The notes: a model not told the origin generated them from the letters alone. A DNA stretch of 64,000 nucleotides from Hoylesella marshii DSM 16973 = JCM 13450 (GCF_000146675.1 NZ_GL397214.1:1310756-1374755); one strand, 5' to 3'. Positions 17,553 through 26,745 are shown, numbered from the stretch's first letter. Numbers and translations are program-made.

Positions 17553-19035
17553 GGTTGAATCTTTTATTTTTGAGTTTAAAGTCTTTCATTTTTCTGTCTC
17601 TCGTTTCCTTGCCGAACGGCTTTCGTCCCTTATCGTTCCGCCGAGTGAAACGGTCGCCTTTCTCGTTGGTTGGTTCTCTGCGGTCGCGCGGGAACTTTCC
17701 TTTGAAGTTGCGACGCGACGGTTTTTCCTCGAAAGCATCGATTCTCCTGCGGTGGAAAGTAAAGGAGCGGATATCGCCCTCCTCATTTTCCTGCTCCTCG
17801 TCAAGCCGTTTCTTAAACTCCCGATTCTTCTTAAAGCGGTGTTTCTCGGCCATTTTTTCTTTCTCTTCTTCTGTCTTTACGATACCTCCCTCACTGCGGA
17901 AGTCTCTCATTTTTCCGTCGAAGATGGCGTATTTCCTAAACTCGCACTCCAGCGAACCATTGTAAAGCGGTATCTTGATGGAAGGTTTGAGGCCTATCTG
18001 GTCGAAACATTCCTCACGATAGCTGAGTATCCACGCTTCATTACCCGTGAAAGCATGCTTCAACCGCTCGCCTATCATGCGGTAAGTTCCTAAAAGATCG
18101 GGTGTAGAAATGCGTTCTCCGTAGGGCGGATTGGTCACCATGATACTCTTTTCTGCCGGCCTCTCGAAGTTTTTAAAGTCTGCTTGCTCCACGGTGATGT
18201 AGGCCGACAGGCCTGCTGCCTTTATGTTGGTGCGGGCAGTATTCACGGCTTTCATATCTATATCGTAACCGTAGATATGGTGTGGAAACACTCTTTCCTG
18301 CGAATCATCGTTGTAAATGCGGTCGAAAAGATCACGATCGAAGTCCGGCCACTTCTCGAATGCGTATTCTTTCCGAAAGACGCCCGGGTTCATATTCAGT
18401 GCGATGAGGGCTGCTTCGATAAGCAATGTACCCGACCCGCATAAGGGGTCGATGAAGTCGGTGTCTGCTTTCCACTCCGTCATGAGTATCATTCCGGCGG
18501 CCAACACTTCGTTCAACGGGGCTTCCACTGACTCCTGACGGTATCCGCGACGATGAAGTGACTCGCCGCTGGAATCCAACGACAGAGTGCAAGCATCTTC
18601 CGCAATGTGTATATTCAAACGCATGTCGGGATTGGAAACCGATATATTGGGGCGAATGCCGTGCTTTTCGCGAAACCAATCTACGATAGCGTCTTTCACC
18701 TTATAGGTAACGAAGCGCGAATTGCGAAACTCCTCGGAGTAAACCACCGAATCTACGGAAAACGTTTTCTTAACATCAAGATATTGCTCCCAATCTATTT
18801 TCTGCACCTCTTCATACACATCATCGGCCGAAAGGGCTTTAAAATGCTTGATAGGCTTTAGTATTCTGATGGCTGTATGCAGTTGAAAATTGGCACGATA
18901 CATGAGTTCGTTGTCGCCGGAGAACGACACCATGCGCCGTCCTATTTTCACATTGTTTGCTCCAAGCTGCGTGAGCTCCTGTGCCAAAACGGGTTCCAGT
19001 CCCATAAAAGTTTTGGCGATGAGTTCAAATTCCAT
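17542..19035 (-). CDS. THUMP-domain rRNA (guanine-N2) methyltransferase
   Basis: The 497-residue SAM-dependent enzyme resembles the N-terminal half of RlmKL (RlmL), which methylates G2445 of 23S rRNA. Residues 45-155 form the THUMP RNA-binding domain. The methyltransferase domain has DPLCGSGTLLIEAA (196-209) for SAM binding and NPPYGER (302-308) at the active site. After about residue 385 comes a long basic, low-complexity tail rich in Lys, Arg and Glu that probably binds RNA and is not part of the core domain. It overlaps the downstream peptidase gene by 11 nt. Confidence 0.88.
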   Translation of the reverse strand: MEFELIAKTFMGLEPVLAQELTQLGANNVKIGRRMVSFSGDNELMYRANFQLHTAIRILKPIKHFKALSADDVYEEVQKIDWEQYLDVKKTFSVDSVVYSEEFRNSRFVTYKVKDAIVDWFREKHGIRPNISVSNPDMRLNIHIAEDACTLSLDSSGESLHRRGYRQESVEAPLNEVLAAGMILMTEWKADTDFIDPLCGSGTLLIEAALIALNMNPGVFRKEYAFEKWPDFDRDLFDRIYNDDSQERVFPHHIYGYDIDMKAVNTARTNIKAAGLSAYITVEQADFKNFERPAEKSIMVTNPPYGERISTPDLLGTYRMIGERLKHAFTGNEAWILSYREECFDQIGLKPSIKIPLYNGSLECEFRKYAIFDGKMRDFRSEGGIVKTEEEKEKMAEKHRFKKNREFKKRLDEEQENEEGDIRSFTFHRRRIDAFEEKPSRRNFKGKFPRDRREPTNEKGDRFTRRNDKGRKPFGKETRDRKMKDFKLKNKRFNHED

Positions 19036-19069
19036 GTTTATGATGTTTCTGTTTGATTCTATTGGTTTC

Positions 19070-19969
19070 TCAATCTTTCTTATATCGCTTTGTGTTGGGT
19101 TTCATATCTTCCGTTACCCATATATTGGCACCCACGATACTGCCCTCTCCTATTGTGACGCGCCCTAAGACAGTAGCATTGGAATACACCACTACGTTGT
19201 CTTCGAGAATGGGATGGCGCGGTATGCCCTTTATGGGATTACCCGCTGCATCCAGAGGAAAACTCTTGGCACCGAGCGTCACTCCTTGGTAGAGTTTTAC
19301 GTGATGGCCGATGATACACGTAGCACCGATGACGACACCCGTGCCGTGATCGATGGTAAAATGATGGCCGATAACGGCCGAAGGGTGGATATCGATACCC
19401 GTTTCGCTATGCGCCATCTCAGTCATCATGCGCGGAATAAGAGGTACTCCCATGGTATCAAGCTCGTGGGCAAGCCGATAGTTGATGAGTGCCTTTATCA
19501 CCGGATAGCACGAAATGATTTCTCCGAAGTTCTCGGCAGCAGGGTCTCCGTTGTAGGCCGCTTCTACATCGGTGGCCAATATGCGACGTATCTCCGGCAA
19601 ACGGGCTATCGTCTGCGTGGCCATCGCTTGGGCTTTGTCTCCCACAGCAGAGAGATGACCGGACGTTTCCTCCTCGCAGGTGTCAGCAAAGCATAACCCT
19701 GCCAGAATCTGGTCTGCCAGCAAACGGTGCAACCGTTCTATACTCACGCCAATATGGTAGCGCATGGTCTTTCTGCTTACCGATGATTTACCGTAATACC
19801 CGGGAAAGATGATAGCCCGTGAAAGGTCTATGATTTCTCCCAAGACACGGCTCGAGGGCAGCGGATATCCGTCTTTGTGTTGATGGAAAAGCCCTTCTAA
19901 TTGTTCCGGCTCCGAGAGCTCGTTCACCGTTTGCGTGAAAATCTGCATGAAATGGGTGGTACTCATCAC
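19070..19969 (-). CDS. cysE: Serine O-acetyltransferase
   Basis: The 299-residue enzyme makes O-acetylserine, the precursor of cysteine. Its N-terminal half is the long helical domain of the EpsC-type serine acetyltransferases; the C-terminal half is a left-handed beta-helix of hexapeptide repeats (HPSAVIGHHFTIDHGTGVVI, then ATCIIGHHVKLYQGVTLG) with the catalytic histidines. Length and domain order fit the extended Bacteroidota form. The N-terminus reads MMSTTH, so either of the first two ATGs may be used. It is the first gene of a minus-strand unit that continues without terminators through rlmL-like, the peptidase and purD. Confidence 0.9.
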   Translation of the reverse strand: MMSTTHFMQIFTQTVNELSEPEQLEGLFHQHKDGYPLPSSRVLGEIIDLSRAIIFPGYYGKSSVSRKTMRYHIGVSIERLHRLLADQILAGLCFADTCEEETSGHLSAVGDKAQAMATQTIARLPEIRRILATDVEAAYNGDPAAENFGEIISCYPVIKALINYRLAHELDTMGVPLIPRMMTEMAHSETGIDIHPSAVIGHHFTIDHGTGVVIGATCIIGHHVKLYQGVTLGAKSFPLDAAGNPIKGIPRHPILEDNVVVYSNATVLGRVTIGEGSIVGANIWVTEDMKPNTKRYKKD

Positions 19970-19995
19970 TGCGCACTACATATTATTATGTGTTG

Positions 19996-20003
19996 CAAAG
20001 TTA
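19996..20003 (-). promoter_or_regulatory. Promoter -7 box of cysE unit
   Basis: On the minus strand this reads TAACTTTG, 27 nt before the cysE start. It is the only promoter box I see ahead of the eight closely spaced minus-strand genes down to 11021. No matching -33 element is evident. Confidence 0.5.
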
Positions 20004-20211
20004 CGCTTTTTCATGGAAACTCCGCATTTTTTCCGCAGAAAAACATACATAAGTCCCACTAAGACAAAAACTAAATTTTCAAACACCAAAATGCGAATTC
20101 TACGATAGAATATATTTTTTACACTTGTTGGTTGACTCTACAGTAAAACAAACTTGCACTTGTTTCGGGGTTTTCCGCGTCTATACATGGTTCTTTTTAG
20201 AGAATAATCCG

Positions 20212-20219
20212 TATCTTTG
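20212..20219 (+). promoter_or_regulatory. Promoter -7 box of RNase P RNA
   Basis: TATCTTTG lies just before the start of the RNase P RNA, at the distance expected for a stable RNA promoter. Confidence 0.65.
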
Positions 20220-20225
20220 CATCCC

Positions 20226-20598
20226 ATGAAGGCAGTGTTTCGGCTTGTCGCCGGCATCATGACGGTGCGGGAGGAAAGTCCGGGCAGCATAGGGTACTCC
20301 ACTTCCTAATATAGAAGCTATTGGCGACAGTAGGCTCAGGCAGAAGAGAACGACCGCTCCGCAAGGAGTAAGGGTGAGAAGGCGGTGTAAGAGACCACCG
20401 GCTGATGGGTGATCATCAGGCCGTGCCGGCTGGAGGCTGCAAGTTCGCGTAAACCATCGTTTGAGGGCGACCCGTCCGAACTTCCCGATGGAGGGTAGAA
20501 TGCTGGAGCTGCGGGGTGACTCGCAGCGTAGAGAAATGACAAGCCGTGAGGCATTGGAAACGGTGTCTCATGACAGAACCCGGCTTACAGAGGCACTG
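20226..20598 (+). ncRNA. rnpB: RNase P RNA (class A)
   Basis: This catalytic RNA trims tRNA 5' ends. The diagnostic conserved blocks are GAGGAAAGTCCGGGC (about 20272), which forms part of the P4/CR-I core, and ACAGAACCCGGCTTACAG (about 20573-20590) at the 3' end that pairs with it, with the intermediate GGGTGACTCGCAG-like core in order. Ends are approximate. It lies between the cysE unit and the BrkB-family gene, which starts 28 nt later. Confidence 0.93.
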
Positions 20599-20625
20599 CT
20601 TTCATTTTTATTTATCTCATTACTT

Positions 20626-21867
20626 ATGAAAGAAAAAGTGATCAGCATCCTTAAAGCCTTATGGCAAGACTTCACTGCCAAGCGGGTGATGGATGCCGTG
20701 GGTACGCTTACATATTCCACCCTGCTGGCTATCGTGCCCATTCTGGCCGTGGTCTTCGCTATAGCACGTGGCTTCGGATATTCCAAATACATCGAATCGT
20801 GGTTCCGAGAAACATTGGCAAGCCAGCCGCAAGCTGCCGAAGCTATCATCGGTTTCGTTAATTCCTATCTCGTACACACCAAAAGCGGGCTCTTCCTTGG
20901 TATCGGTTTGCTGTTCATGTTATGGACAGTGCTCATCCTGACACGCAACATCGAACAGACATTCAACGACATCTGGCAAGTAAAGAAGCCGCGGAGCATC
21001 GTCCGCACACTCACCGACTACATTGCCATGTTCTTTCTTGTACCTATCGTCATCGTTGTAACGTCGGGGCTTTCGCTCGTCATGGCAACTCTTGGCGGTG
21101 AGGTGGGAGATTATTTTGTCCTTGGACCGGTGATGCGCATCGTGGTTTTCCTCATGCCCTATGTGCTGATGTCGGCCGTCTTTGTCATCCTCTATGTCTT
21201 CATGCCCAATACCAAAGTGAAGTTTAAGAGTGCGCTCTTGCCGGGGATTGTGGCCGGTGTGGCCATGCAACTGCTGCAACTCTTCTATATTCACTCTCAG
21301 CTATGGGTGTCGGGTTATAATGCCATCTACGGGTCTTTTGCAGCCTTACCGCTGTTCATGCTTTGGGTACAGGCCTCATGGACTATCTGTTTGATGGGCG
21401 CAGAACTCACCTATACCAACCAAAACCTCGAAGACTTCGCTTTCAATGCCGATGCTTCCAAACTGAGCCATCGAGCACGCGTGATGATGAGCGTACTGCT
21501 GATGAGTCTCATCTGTAAACGTTTTGCTGAAGGGCGACGCCCCTATACAGCCCTTGAACTGAAAATGGAAACGGGTATTCCCATCCGAATCGTCAGCGAT
21601 TTGCTCTATGATTTGGTACAGGTAAAACTCCTTTCTGAAACCCGCTATGATGAGAACGACGATGACTGCCGCTGCTTTCAACCCGCAGAAAGTATCAACC
21701 ATCTCAGCGTGGGCACTGTAGTCGATAGGCTTGAAAGCAAAGGCGTATGGAGTATGCACCTCGACTTACACCACGAGATAGGGGCTAAAGTGAATTGGCC
21801 GGCCGTATATCTCCGTCGAAAGATGTATCTCAAAGACCTTGACAAATTCCTACTCAAAGATTTATAA
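20626..21867 (+). CDS. YihY/BrkB-family membrane protein
   Basis: The 413-residue protein has six membrane helices in the first 290 residues, with the family pattern DAVGTLTYSTLLAIVPILAV near the N-terminus and GSFAALPLFMLWVQASWTI near residue 240. The rest is a soluble domain resembling a winged helix. The family (once misnamed ribonuclease BN) has no settled biochemical role. The ATG at 20626 was chosen because an earlier start would lie inside the RNase P RNA. It may be expressed by readthrough from that RNA promoter. Confidence 0.85.
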   Translation: MKEKVISILKALWQDFTAKRVMDAVGTLTYSTLLAIVPILAVVFAIARGFGYSKYIESWFRETLASQPQAAEAIIGFVNSYLVHTKSGLFLGIGLLFMLWTVLILTRNIEQTFNDIWQVKKPRSIVRTLTDYIAMFFLVPIVIVVTSGLSLVMATLGGEVGDYFVLGPVMRIVVFLMPYVLMSAVFVILYVFMPNTKVKFKSALLPGIVAGVAMQLLQLFYIHSQLWVSGYNAIYGSFAALPLFMLWVQASWTICLMGAELTYTNQNLEDFAFNADASKLSHRARVMMSVLLMSLICKRFAEGRRPYTALELKMETGIPIRIVSDLLYDLVQVKLLSETRYDENDDDCRCFQPAESINHLSVGTVVDRLESKGVWSMHLDLHHEIGAKVNWPAVYLRRKMYLKDLDKFLLKDL

Positions 21868-21886
21868 ACCTCAACCTCATACACCT

Positions 21887-22267
21887 ATGAACGAAGATTT
21901 GGAATACATCATTACCGACCGCATGGCACGCTACAGCGAAATGCAGGGATTCCCTCAACCGGAGGCTTTCGACTTGGATAAAGAGACGATAGAAGATTAC
22001 ATCACTGCCAAGCAGTCTATCCTTACCGACGGCGAAGAGCGACGTAAGAAACTGCTCATTCCCGCAGTACTGCTTATCATGCCGACCATTGTTATGTCGG
22101 CTTTCAGCAGTTCTATGAAAGCATTCTTCGCTGCCCTTGCTGCAGGCCTCATCCTTGCATGTTTATATTGGTACGGTATGCAATGGAGGGATGCATATCG
22201 CCTGCGCCGACTCTATCAACCCGATATTGAACGATTTATTGCTGCCGTATTGGCATACGAGCCATAA
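21887..22267 (+). CDS. Small membrane protein, unknown
   Basis: A 126-residue protein: a charged N-terminal segment (about 1-62, with DLDKETIEDYITAKQ), two membrane helices (about 63-110), and a short C-terminal cytoplasmic helix. I recognise no family. It starts 19 nt after the BrkB-family gene and is probably co-transcribed with it. Confidence 0.65.
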   Translation: MNEDLEYIITDRMARYSEMQGFPQPEAFDLDKETIEDYITAKQSILTDGEERRKKLLIPAVLLIMPTIVMSAFSSSMKAFFAALAAGLILACLYWYGMQWRDAYRLRRLYQPDIERFIAAVLAYEP

Positions 22268-22318
22268 GCAAGACGTACTTTTTCTGTACATTGCCGCATG
22301 GCATTTCAATCTTTTTCG

Positions 22319-22326
22319 TATCTTTG
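22319..22326 (+). promoter_or_regulatory. Promoter -7 box of YkvA-like gene
   Basis: TATCTTTG lies 31 nt before the ATG at 22357 and supports that start over an upstream one at 22291. Confidence 0.6.
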
Positions 22327-22356
22327 CAACCAATATATCATCTAAAAATAGAAAAT

Positions 22357-22740
22357 ATGGAATTACCCGATTTCATGTCTTATAGCAATAAGTTCACACA
22401 GAACGGATTTGTAGAGAAAATCTCCACCATAGCCAAACGAGCCGGCGCAAAACTCATCTACGCAGCACTGATTCTCTACTATACACTCGATAGCAAACAA
22501 GTACCTCTGAAAGACAAAGCCATCATCATCGGTGCACTGGGCTACCTCATCAGTCCACTCGATGTCATGCCCGACGCAATACCTATTGTGGGACTTGGAG
22601 ACGACCTTGCCGTTTTAATATATGTACTGAAGAAAGTTTGGGGCGAAGTGTCAGAGGAAGTAAAAGAAAAAGCCAAGGCAAAACTCAATCAATGGTTCGA
22701 CGCAGACGAAATCAAGGAGATCGACTCGCTATTCGATTGA
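22357..22740 (+). CDS. YkvA-family (DUF1232) protein
   Basis: The 127-residue protein carries the DUF1232 core LKDKAIIIGALGYLISPLDV followed by MPDAIPIVGLGDDLAVL, a short membrane-associated hairpin typical of YkvA proteins. The N-terminal 50 residues are helical and the C-terminus is charged. The molecular role of this family is unknown. It has its own promoter. Confidence 0.85.
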   Translation: MELPDFMSYSNKFTQNGFVEKISTIAKRAGAKLIYAALILYYTLDSKQVPLKDKAIIIGALGYLISPLDVMPDAIPIVGLGDDLAVLIYVLKKVWGEVSEEVKEKAKAKLNQWFDADEIKEIDSLFD

Positions 22741-22911
22741 CCATCACTACTGCAACGCTTTCCCACAGCAACGGAAAATCTGATACATAGTAGCAATATT
22801 TTCCGTCTTCTTTTCTCCAATCCGCAGTTTGCACTATTGAGAAAGGATGAAAAAGGCAGACACGTCTCACCCTCTTTATCACAAAGACAGTCCCTTGTTG
22901 CTTTTCCATAG

Positions 22912-23292
22912 ATGATACGAACAGCATTTTTTATCGCACTGGGTGGTGCCCTTGGGAGTATGGCACGTTACTTTCTATCCAAGCTACTGCAAACAACCAC
23001 ATGGATAGATTTCCCGTTCGGCACGTGGGCAGTAAACCTCTTAGGCTGCTTTCTTATTGGTCTACTGACTGAAGCGGCCGGTCACTACATTCTTCCCAAT
23101 ACCGATTTCAAACTCTTCCTCACAGTGGGCTTTTGCGGAGGCTTTACCACTTTCAGTACATTTACAATCGAATTGTTATCTCTTCTCAGAACAGGCAATG
23201 TGCTATCCGCCGCTTTCTATGCCGGCAGCAGTGTTTTTCTCGGTCTTCTGGCTGCATATATCGGCATACAAGTCGTCCGATTTTTCTCATAA
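22912..23292 (+). CDS. crcB: Fluoride exporter CrcB/Fluc
   Basis: The 126-residue four-helix membrane protein forms a dual-topology dimer channel that lets fluoride leave the cell. It has all signature segments: GGALGSMARY near the N-terminus, GTWAVNLLGCFLIGLL (about 42-57) with the pore asparagine, and GFCGGFTTFSTF (about 76-87) with the phenylalanine box. Length is typical. I looked for a fluoride riboswitch upstream and did not find its conserved blocks. Confidence 0.95.
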   Translation: MIRTAFFIALGGALGSMARYFLSKLLQTTTWIDFPFGTWAVNLLGCFLIGLLTEAAGHYILPNTDFKLFLTVGFCGGFTTFSTFTIELLSLLRTGNVLSAAFYAGSSVFLGLLAAYIGIQVVRFFS

Positions 23293-23405
23293 TGAAGTTT
23301 TTCTCATCCCTGCAAGACCTCCTTATCTTACTTTTCAAGAGCAAAAAATAAGTTAAAAATAATCGGTTTTTACCCCTCCCCCACTCGCTTATCGACTATT
23401 ATTCG

Positions 23406-23413
23406 TACCTTTG
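23406..23413 (+). promoter_or_regulatory. Promoter -7 box of SRP RNA-tRNA unit
   Basis: TACCTTTG lies 13 nt before the SRP RNA 5' arm. No second promoter separates the SRP RNA from the tRNA. Confidence 0.65.
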
Positions 23414-23426
23414 CACCACTAAAAAC

Positions 23427-23522
23427 GGGCAAGTCTTACACGGCCAGCTCCCTGTGAATCCTCCAGGACGGGAACGTAGCAAAGGTAACAGGTTGTAGCG
23501 GTGCGATGTAAGTAGCTTGCCC
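23427..23522 (+). ncRNA. ffs: Signal recognition particle RNA (4.5S)
   Basis: A 96-nt RNA whose ends pair (GGGCAAG with CTTGCCC). The apical domain has the SRP hallmark: CCAGGACGGGAACGTAGCAA, matching the conserved symmetric loop and GGAA tetraloop region bound by Ffh. It is the RNA core of the particle that targets membrane proteins. It ends 5 nt before tRNA-Thr. Confidence 0.88.
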
Positions 23523-23527
23523 ACCCC

Positions 23528-23601
23528 GCCTCTTTAGCTCAGTTGGCCAGAGCACGTGATTTGTAATCTCGGGGTCGTTGGTTCGAATCCGACAAGAGGC
23601 T
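23528..23601 (+). tRNA. tRNA-Thr (anticodon TGT)
   Basis: The 74-nt cloverleaf has acceptor arms GCCTCTT/AAGAGGC, D arm GCTC/GAGC, anticodon loop TTTGTAA (TGT, reads ACA), and T arm GTTGG/CCGAC around TTCGAAT. The anticodon stem has one T-T mismatch (CGTGA with TCTCG). CCA is not encoded. It is read from the SRP RNA promoter. Confidence 0.95.
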
Positions 23602-23609
23602 CACTCAAG

Positions 23610-23643
23610 AAATAAACCGGCACTTACAAGTACCGGTTTATTT
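23610..23643 (+). terminator. Terminator after tRNA-Thr
   Basis: Perfect arms AAATAAACCGG (23610-23620) and CCGGTTTATTT (23633-23643) with a 12-nt loop, followed by a T-rich stretch. Confidence 0.85.
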
Positions 23644-23760
23644 CTTTCTTTGTAAATATACTCTTTCCCTCATGATGCGATAAGCGTCTTGCATTCATTT
23701 CTTTAAACAACACCCAATATTCCCTTTACCTACACTTAGATAACTCTCTCTTAATACCTG

Positions 23761-26295
23761 TTATCCAATATCTGCCACAGTAATTCCCGCTCCGCCGAAC
23801 TGCACGTGTTCGTCTTTATAAGCCGTGATATTGGGTACAGATGAGAGATATTGGCGGATGAGTTGCCTAAGAATGCCGTTGCCCTTTCCATGCAAAATAC
23901 GTACACGGGGCACACCCACGAGGATGGCATCATCTATAAAATGCATCACGGCATGTAGGGCTTCATCACCACGCATACCCCTTACATCAAGGTCTTGTTT
24001 AAAGTTTTTCGTCCTATCATCTATCGTCCGACGAGTCATTCGCCCCTCAGTACGCACAGACGGTTGTACCTCTGCTAACGGAGCAGAAAGTTTTTCCAGC
24101 CTGTCGGCTTTCATCCGTGTGCGCATACCGCCAAAGATAACAGTCGCCGAGCTTCCCTCCAAAGCCTCCACCGTACCCTGTGTAGACGTTCCTTTCATAC
24201 GTACCGCATCGCCTACACAGAGGAGTTCTGTTTTATTTTCCACCTTTTCTGTTCCCCGAGAGACAATCCTTTCCGAATCGCCTTGCATCGTTTTCTCTCT
24301 CTTCCGTTGCTCACGACGCTCCTTCCGTTGTCGAATCTGCTCCATCTTACGAGCTATTTTTTCGTCGTTAGCCATGCTGTCAAAGGTCTGCACCTCATCG
24401 CGAAACGCCTGCAACCCCTCTCTGATACGCCGCGTCTCCTCTTTTTCGGCTTGAGCTTCACGAATGGCACGAATGGCATTTTCTATCTTCCGATTACTCT
24501 CCTGCAACAGTTCTTCGGCCTGTTCCTTGGCTTTTTGCAGAATCTCCCTGCGACTTTTCTCTATCTCGGCTACATTGTATTCATAGCGTTCGATAACTTT
24601 CTCCATCTGCTTCTCGTGCCGATGTATGTTCTGTCGCTTGTTTTCCCAGTATCGCTTGTCGCGCACAATGTCTTGCAAGTACTTGTCGCTCTGAATGTAA
24701 TCAGACCCCACCAACTCCGAAGCCTCTGCTATCACTTCTTCGGGAATACCTGTTTTGCGGGCTATCTCTATGGCAAAGCTACTGCCGGGGCGACCTATCT
24801 GTAACTGAAAGAGAGCTTTCATCTCCTTTCTGTCATAGAGCATGGCGGCGTTTACCACACCTTCGTGAGCATCGGCAAAATGTTTTAGATTCTGATAATG
24901 GGTGGTAATGACACCGAAAGCATGCTTTTTACAGAACTGACGGAGCACGGCTTCGGCAATGGCACCGCCTATCTGCGGTTCCGTACCTGTGCCGAACTCG
25001 TCGATAAGCAACAGGGTATGAGCATCGGCCTGCCGCATCATGGTTTTCATATGAAGCAAATGACTCGAATACGTGCTGAGGTCGTTCTCTATGCTCTGCT
25101 CGTCGCCGATGTCTATCATAAGACTTTCAAATACGCCCGCCGAAGAACGGTCGCCCACGGAAATAGATAGTCCGCACTGCAACATATACTGCAAGAGTGC
25201 CACCGTTTTGAGACAGACCGACTTTCCGCCTGCATTAGGCCCGGAAATGATGAGAATGCGCTGCGCCTCGGTTAAGGCTATATCGAGTGGTACTACTGCC
25301 TTTCCCTGCTTGTGAAGCGACTGTTGCAACAACGGATGTATGGCTCCCGTCCAATCTATGTAAGGCCGTGCCTGCACTTGGGGTTCCCATGCGCCTGTCG
25401 CCTCTGCCCAACGTACCTTCGCCTGTACAAGGTCTATACGTGCCAAAAGCCGATACGAGGTCAACATTTCTTCAGTATGGGGACGCACAAGGGCAGTAAA
25501 CGCTTTGAGAATACGTATGATTTCTCGCCGTTCTTCTGCTTCTAATTCCCGTATGCGGTTGTTGGCTTCCACCACTTCAGCCGGTTCTATAAAGACGGTA
25601 TGTCCCGAGGCTGACTCATCGTGCACAATTCCCTTGATGCGCTTCTTCATGGCGGGCGCCACGGGAATCACCAGCCTACCGTCTCGCAGCGTAGGGGTCA
25701 CGTTTTTCTCGACCAATCCTTCGCTCTGTGCCAACCGCAGAATGCCGGTCAAAGTTCGTGCTACACTGCCCTCAGCCTTAGTCAATTCACGGCGCACAGC
25801 CATGAGTTCGGGCGACGCATCATCGCGTATCTTCCCATATTTATCGAGCATCCCGTCAATGCGCTGTATGATAAGGGGGAATGTCACCACACCTTCTGTC
25901 ATACGGTGCAGTGCCGGATAAGGATAAACAGGCGTAGTGTCTCCGGGTTCTACCCCATCGGTGCGGTTGAGATACTGTACGATTTGTCGGATAGCATCCA
26001 GCGAGCGACGCAAATCAAACACCTCGTTTTCTTCCAGATAAGTACCTTCCAAGCGGATGCGTACAAGCGATTCGCGCACATCAAAGAAACCGTGAAGAGG
26101 GAAATCACCGGCTTCTTGCTGCACAAGTCGAAACTCTTTCACTTGTTTCAACCATTCGTTGATGGTATCGGCATTGGCAGAAAACGCCATGCGGTCTACC
26201 CTTTCGCGCCCCAACGGCGAAAGGCAGCGCTCGCGCAACAGTTTTCTTATTTCATCAAAGCCTATCTTTGCTTCAAAATTATCCGGATAAATCAT
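23761..26295 (-). CDS. mutS2: MutS2 endonuclease
   Basis: The 844-residue protein has the MutS core/clamp and ATPase domains (Walker A GPNAGGKSV near residue 330, Walker B TLLLIDEFGTGTEP), a long charged coiled coil (about 500-640), and a C-terminal Smr nuclease domain with LDVRGMRGDEA and ILHGKGNG. It lacks the mismatch-recognition domain of MutS. MutS2 suppresses recombination and, in Firmicutes, rescues collided ribosomes. The ATG at 26295 matches the family start (IYPDNFEAKIGFD); an upstream frame start at 26346 lies beyond the promoter. Confidence 0.95.
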   Translation of the reverse strand: MIYPDNFEAKIGFDEIRKLLRERCLSPLGRERVDRMAFSANADTINEWLKQVKEFRLVQQEAGDFPLHGFFDVRESLVRIRLEGTYLEENEVFDLRRSLDAIRQIVQYLNRTDGVEPGDTTPVYPYPALHRMTEGVVTFPLIIQRIDGMLDKYGKIRDDASPELMAVRRELTKAEGSVARTLTGILRLAQSEGLVEKNVTPTLRDGRLVIPVAPAMKKRIKGIVHDESASGHTVFIEPAEVVEANNRIRELEAEERREIIRILKAFTALVRPHTEEMLTSYRLLARIDLVQAKVRWAEATGAWEPQVQARPYIDWTGAIHPLLQQSLHKQGKAVVPLDIALTEAQRILIISGPNAGGKSVCLKTVALLQYMLQCGLSISVGDRSSAGVFESLMIDIGDEQSIENDLSTYSSHLLHMKTMMRQADAHTLLLIDEFGTGTEPQIGGAIAEAVLRQFCKKHAFGVITTHYQNLKHFADAHEGVVNAAMLYDRKEMKALFQLQIGRPGSSFAIEIARKTGIPEEVIAEASELVGSDYIQSDKYLQDIVRDKRYWENKRQNIHRHEKQMEKVIERYEYNVAEIEKSRREILQKAKEQAEELLQESNRKIENAIRAIREAQAEKEETRRIREGLQAFRDEVQTFDSMANDEKIARKMEQIRQRKERREQRKREKTMQGDSERIVSRGTEKVENKTELLCVGDAVRMKGTSTQGTVEALEGSSATVIFGGMRTRMKADRLEKLSAPLAEVQPSVRTEGRMTRRTIDDRTKNFKQDLDVRGMRGDEALHAVMHFIDDAILVGVPRVRILHGKGNGILRQLIRQYLSSVPNITAYKDEHVQFGGAGITVADIG

Positions 26296-26299
26296 GCTG

Positions 26300-26307
26300 C
26301 AAAAGTA
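26300..26307 (-). promoter_or_regulatory. Promoter -7 box of mutS2
   Basis: On the minus strand it reads TACTTTTG and ends only 5 nt before the ATG. Transcription would begin at or next to the start codon, so the mRNA may be leaderless. Confidence 0.5.
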
Positions 26308-26368
26308 CGCTAACTTAGCGTAAAAAACAAAATTATGAAACGCCAATGCTTAAAAAACAGATAAATTA

Positions 26369-26400
26369 TTTGTAGGTATCAAAAAAACAGTGTACCTTTG
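26369..26400 (+). promoter_or_regulatory. Promoter of tRNA-Ser
   Basis: TTTG (26369-26372), 20 nt, TACCTTTG (26393-26400): a full match to the Bacteroidota -33/-7 promoter, about 45 nt before the mature tRNA. Confidence 0.75.
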
Positions 26401-26444
26401 CAACCGCTTTCGATGGACGTTCCGACGTCCTCTGCCGTCAGCAA

Positions 26445-26529
26445 GGAAAGGTGGTAGAGTGGTCGATTACAGTAGTCTTGAAAACTACCGTACCGAGAGG
26501 TACCGGGGGTTCGAATCCCTCCCTTTCCG
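26445..26529 (+). tRNA. tRNA-Ser (anticodon TGA)
   Basis: An 85-nt class II tRNA with acceptor arms GGAAAGG/CCTTTCC, anticodon loop CTTGAAA (TGA, reads TCA), a long variable arm (GTACCGAGAGGTAC), and T loop GTTCGAATC. CCA is not encoded. Confidence 0.95.
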
Positions 26530-26535
26530 CTTTCA

Positions 26536-26568
26536 AAGGTGCAAGTTATACGGCTTGCACCTTTTTTG
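26536..26568 (+). terminator. Terminator after tRNA-Ser
   Basis: Arms AAGGTGCAAG (26536-26545) and CTTGCACCTT (26554-26563) with an 8-nt loop, followed by a run of T. Confidence 0.88.
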
Positions 26569-26745
26569 CTTTCTTTCGTCAGAAAAGCAGCAGGGCGGGA
26601 AAGGGATGGAAAATAAAAGAAAAGCCGTCCGCCCCACAACGATGAGAGGCGAGAAACACACTCCCTAAAAGGCTGAAGGAGAACTGCGGTTTCCCTATCT
26701 GTAAGCCACTGAATAACAGGAAGATACCCTGTTAATGGAGAGAGC

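Noticed and set aside
22741-22911. Fluoride riboswitch before crcB
   Set aside because: None of the conserved fluoride-motif blocks could be seen on either strand.
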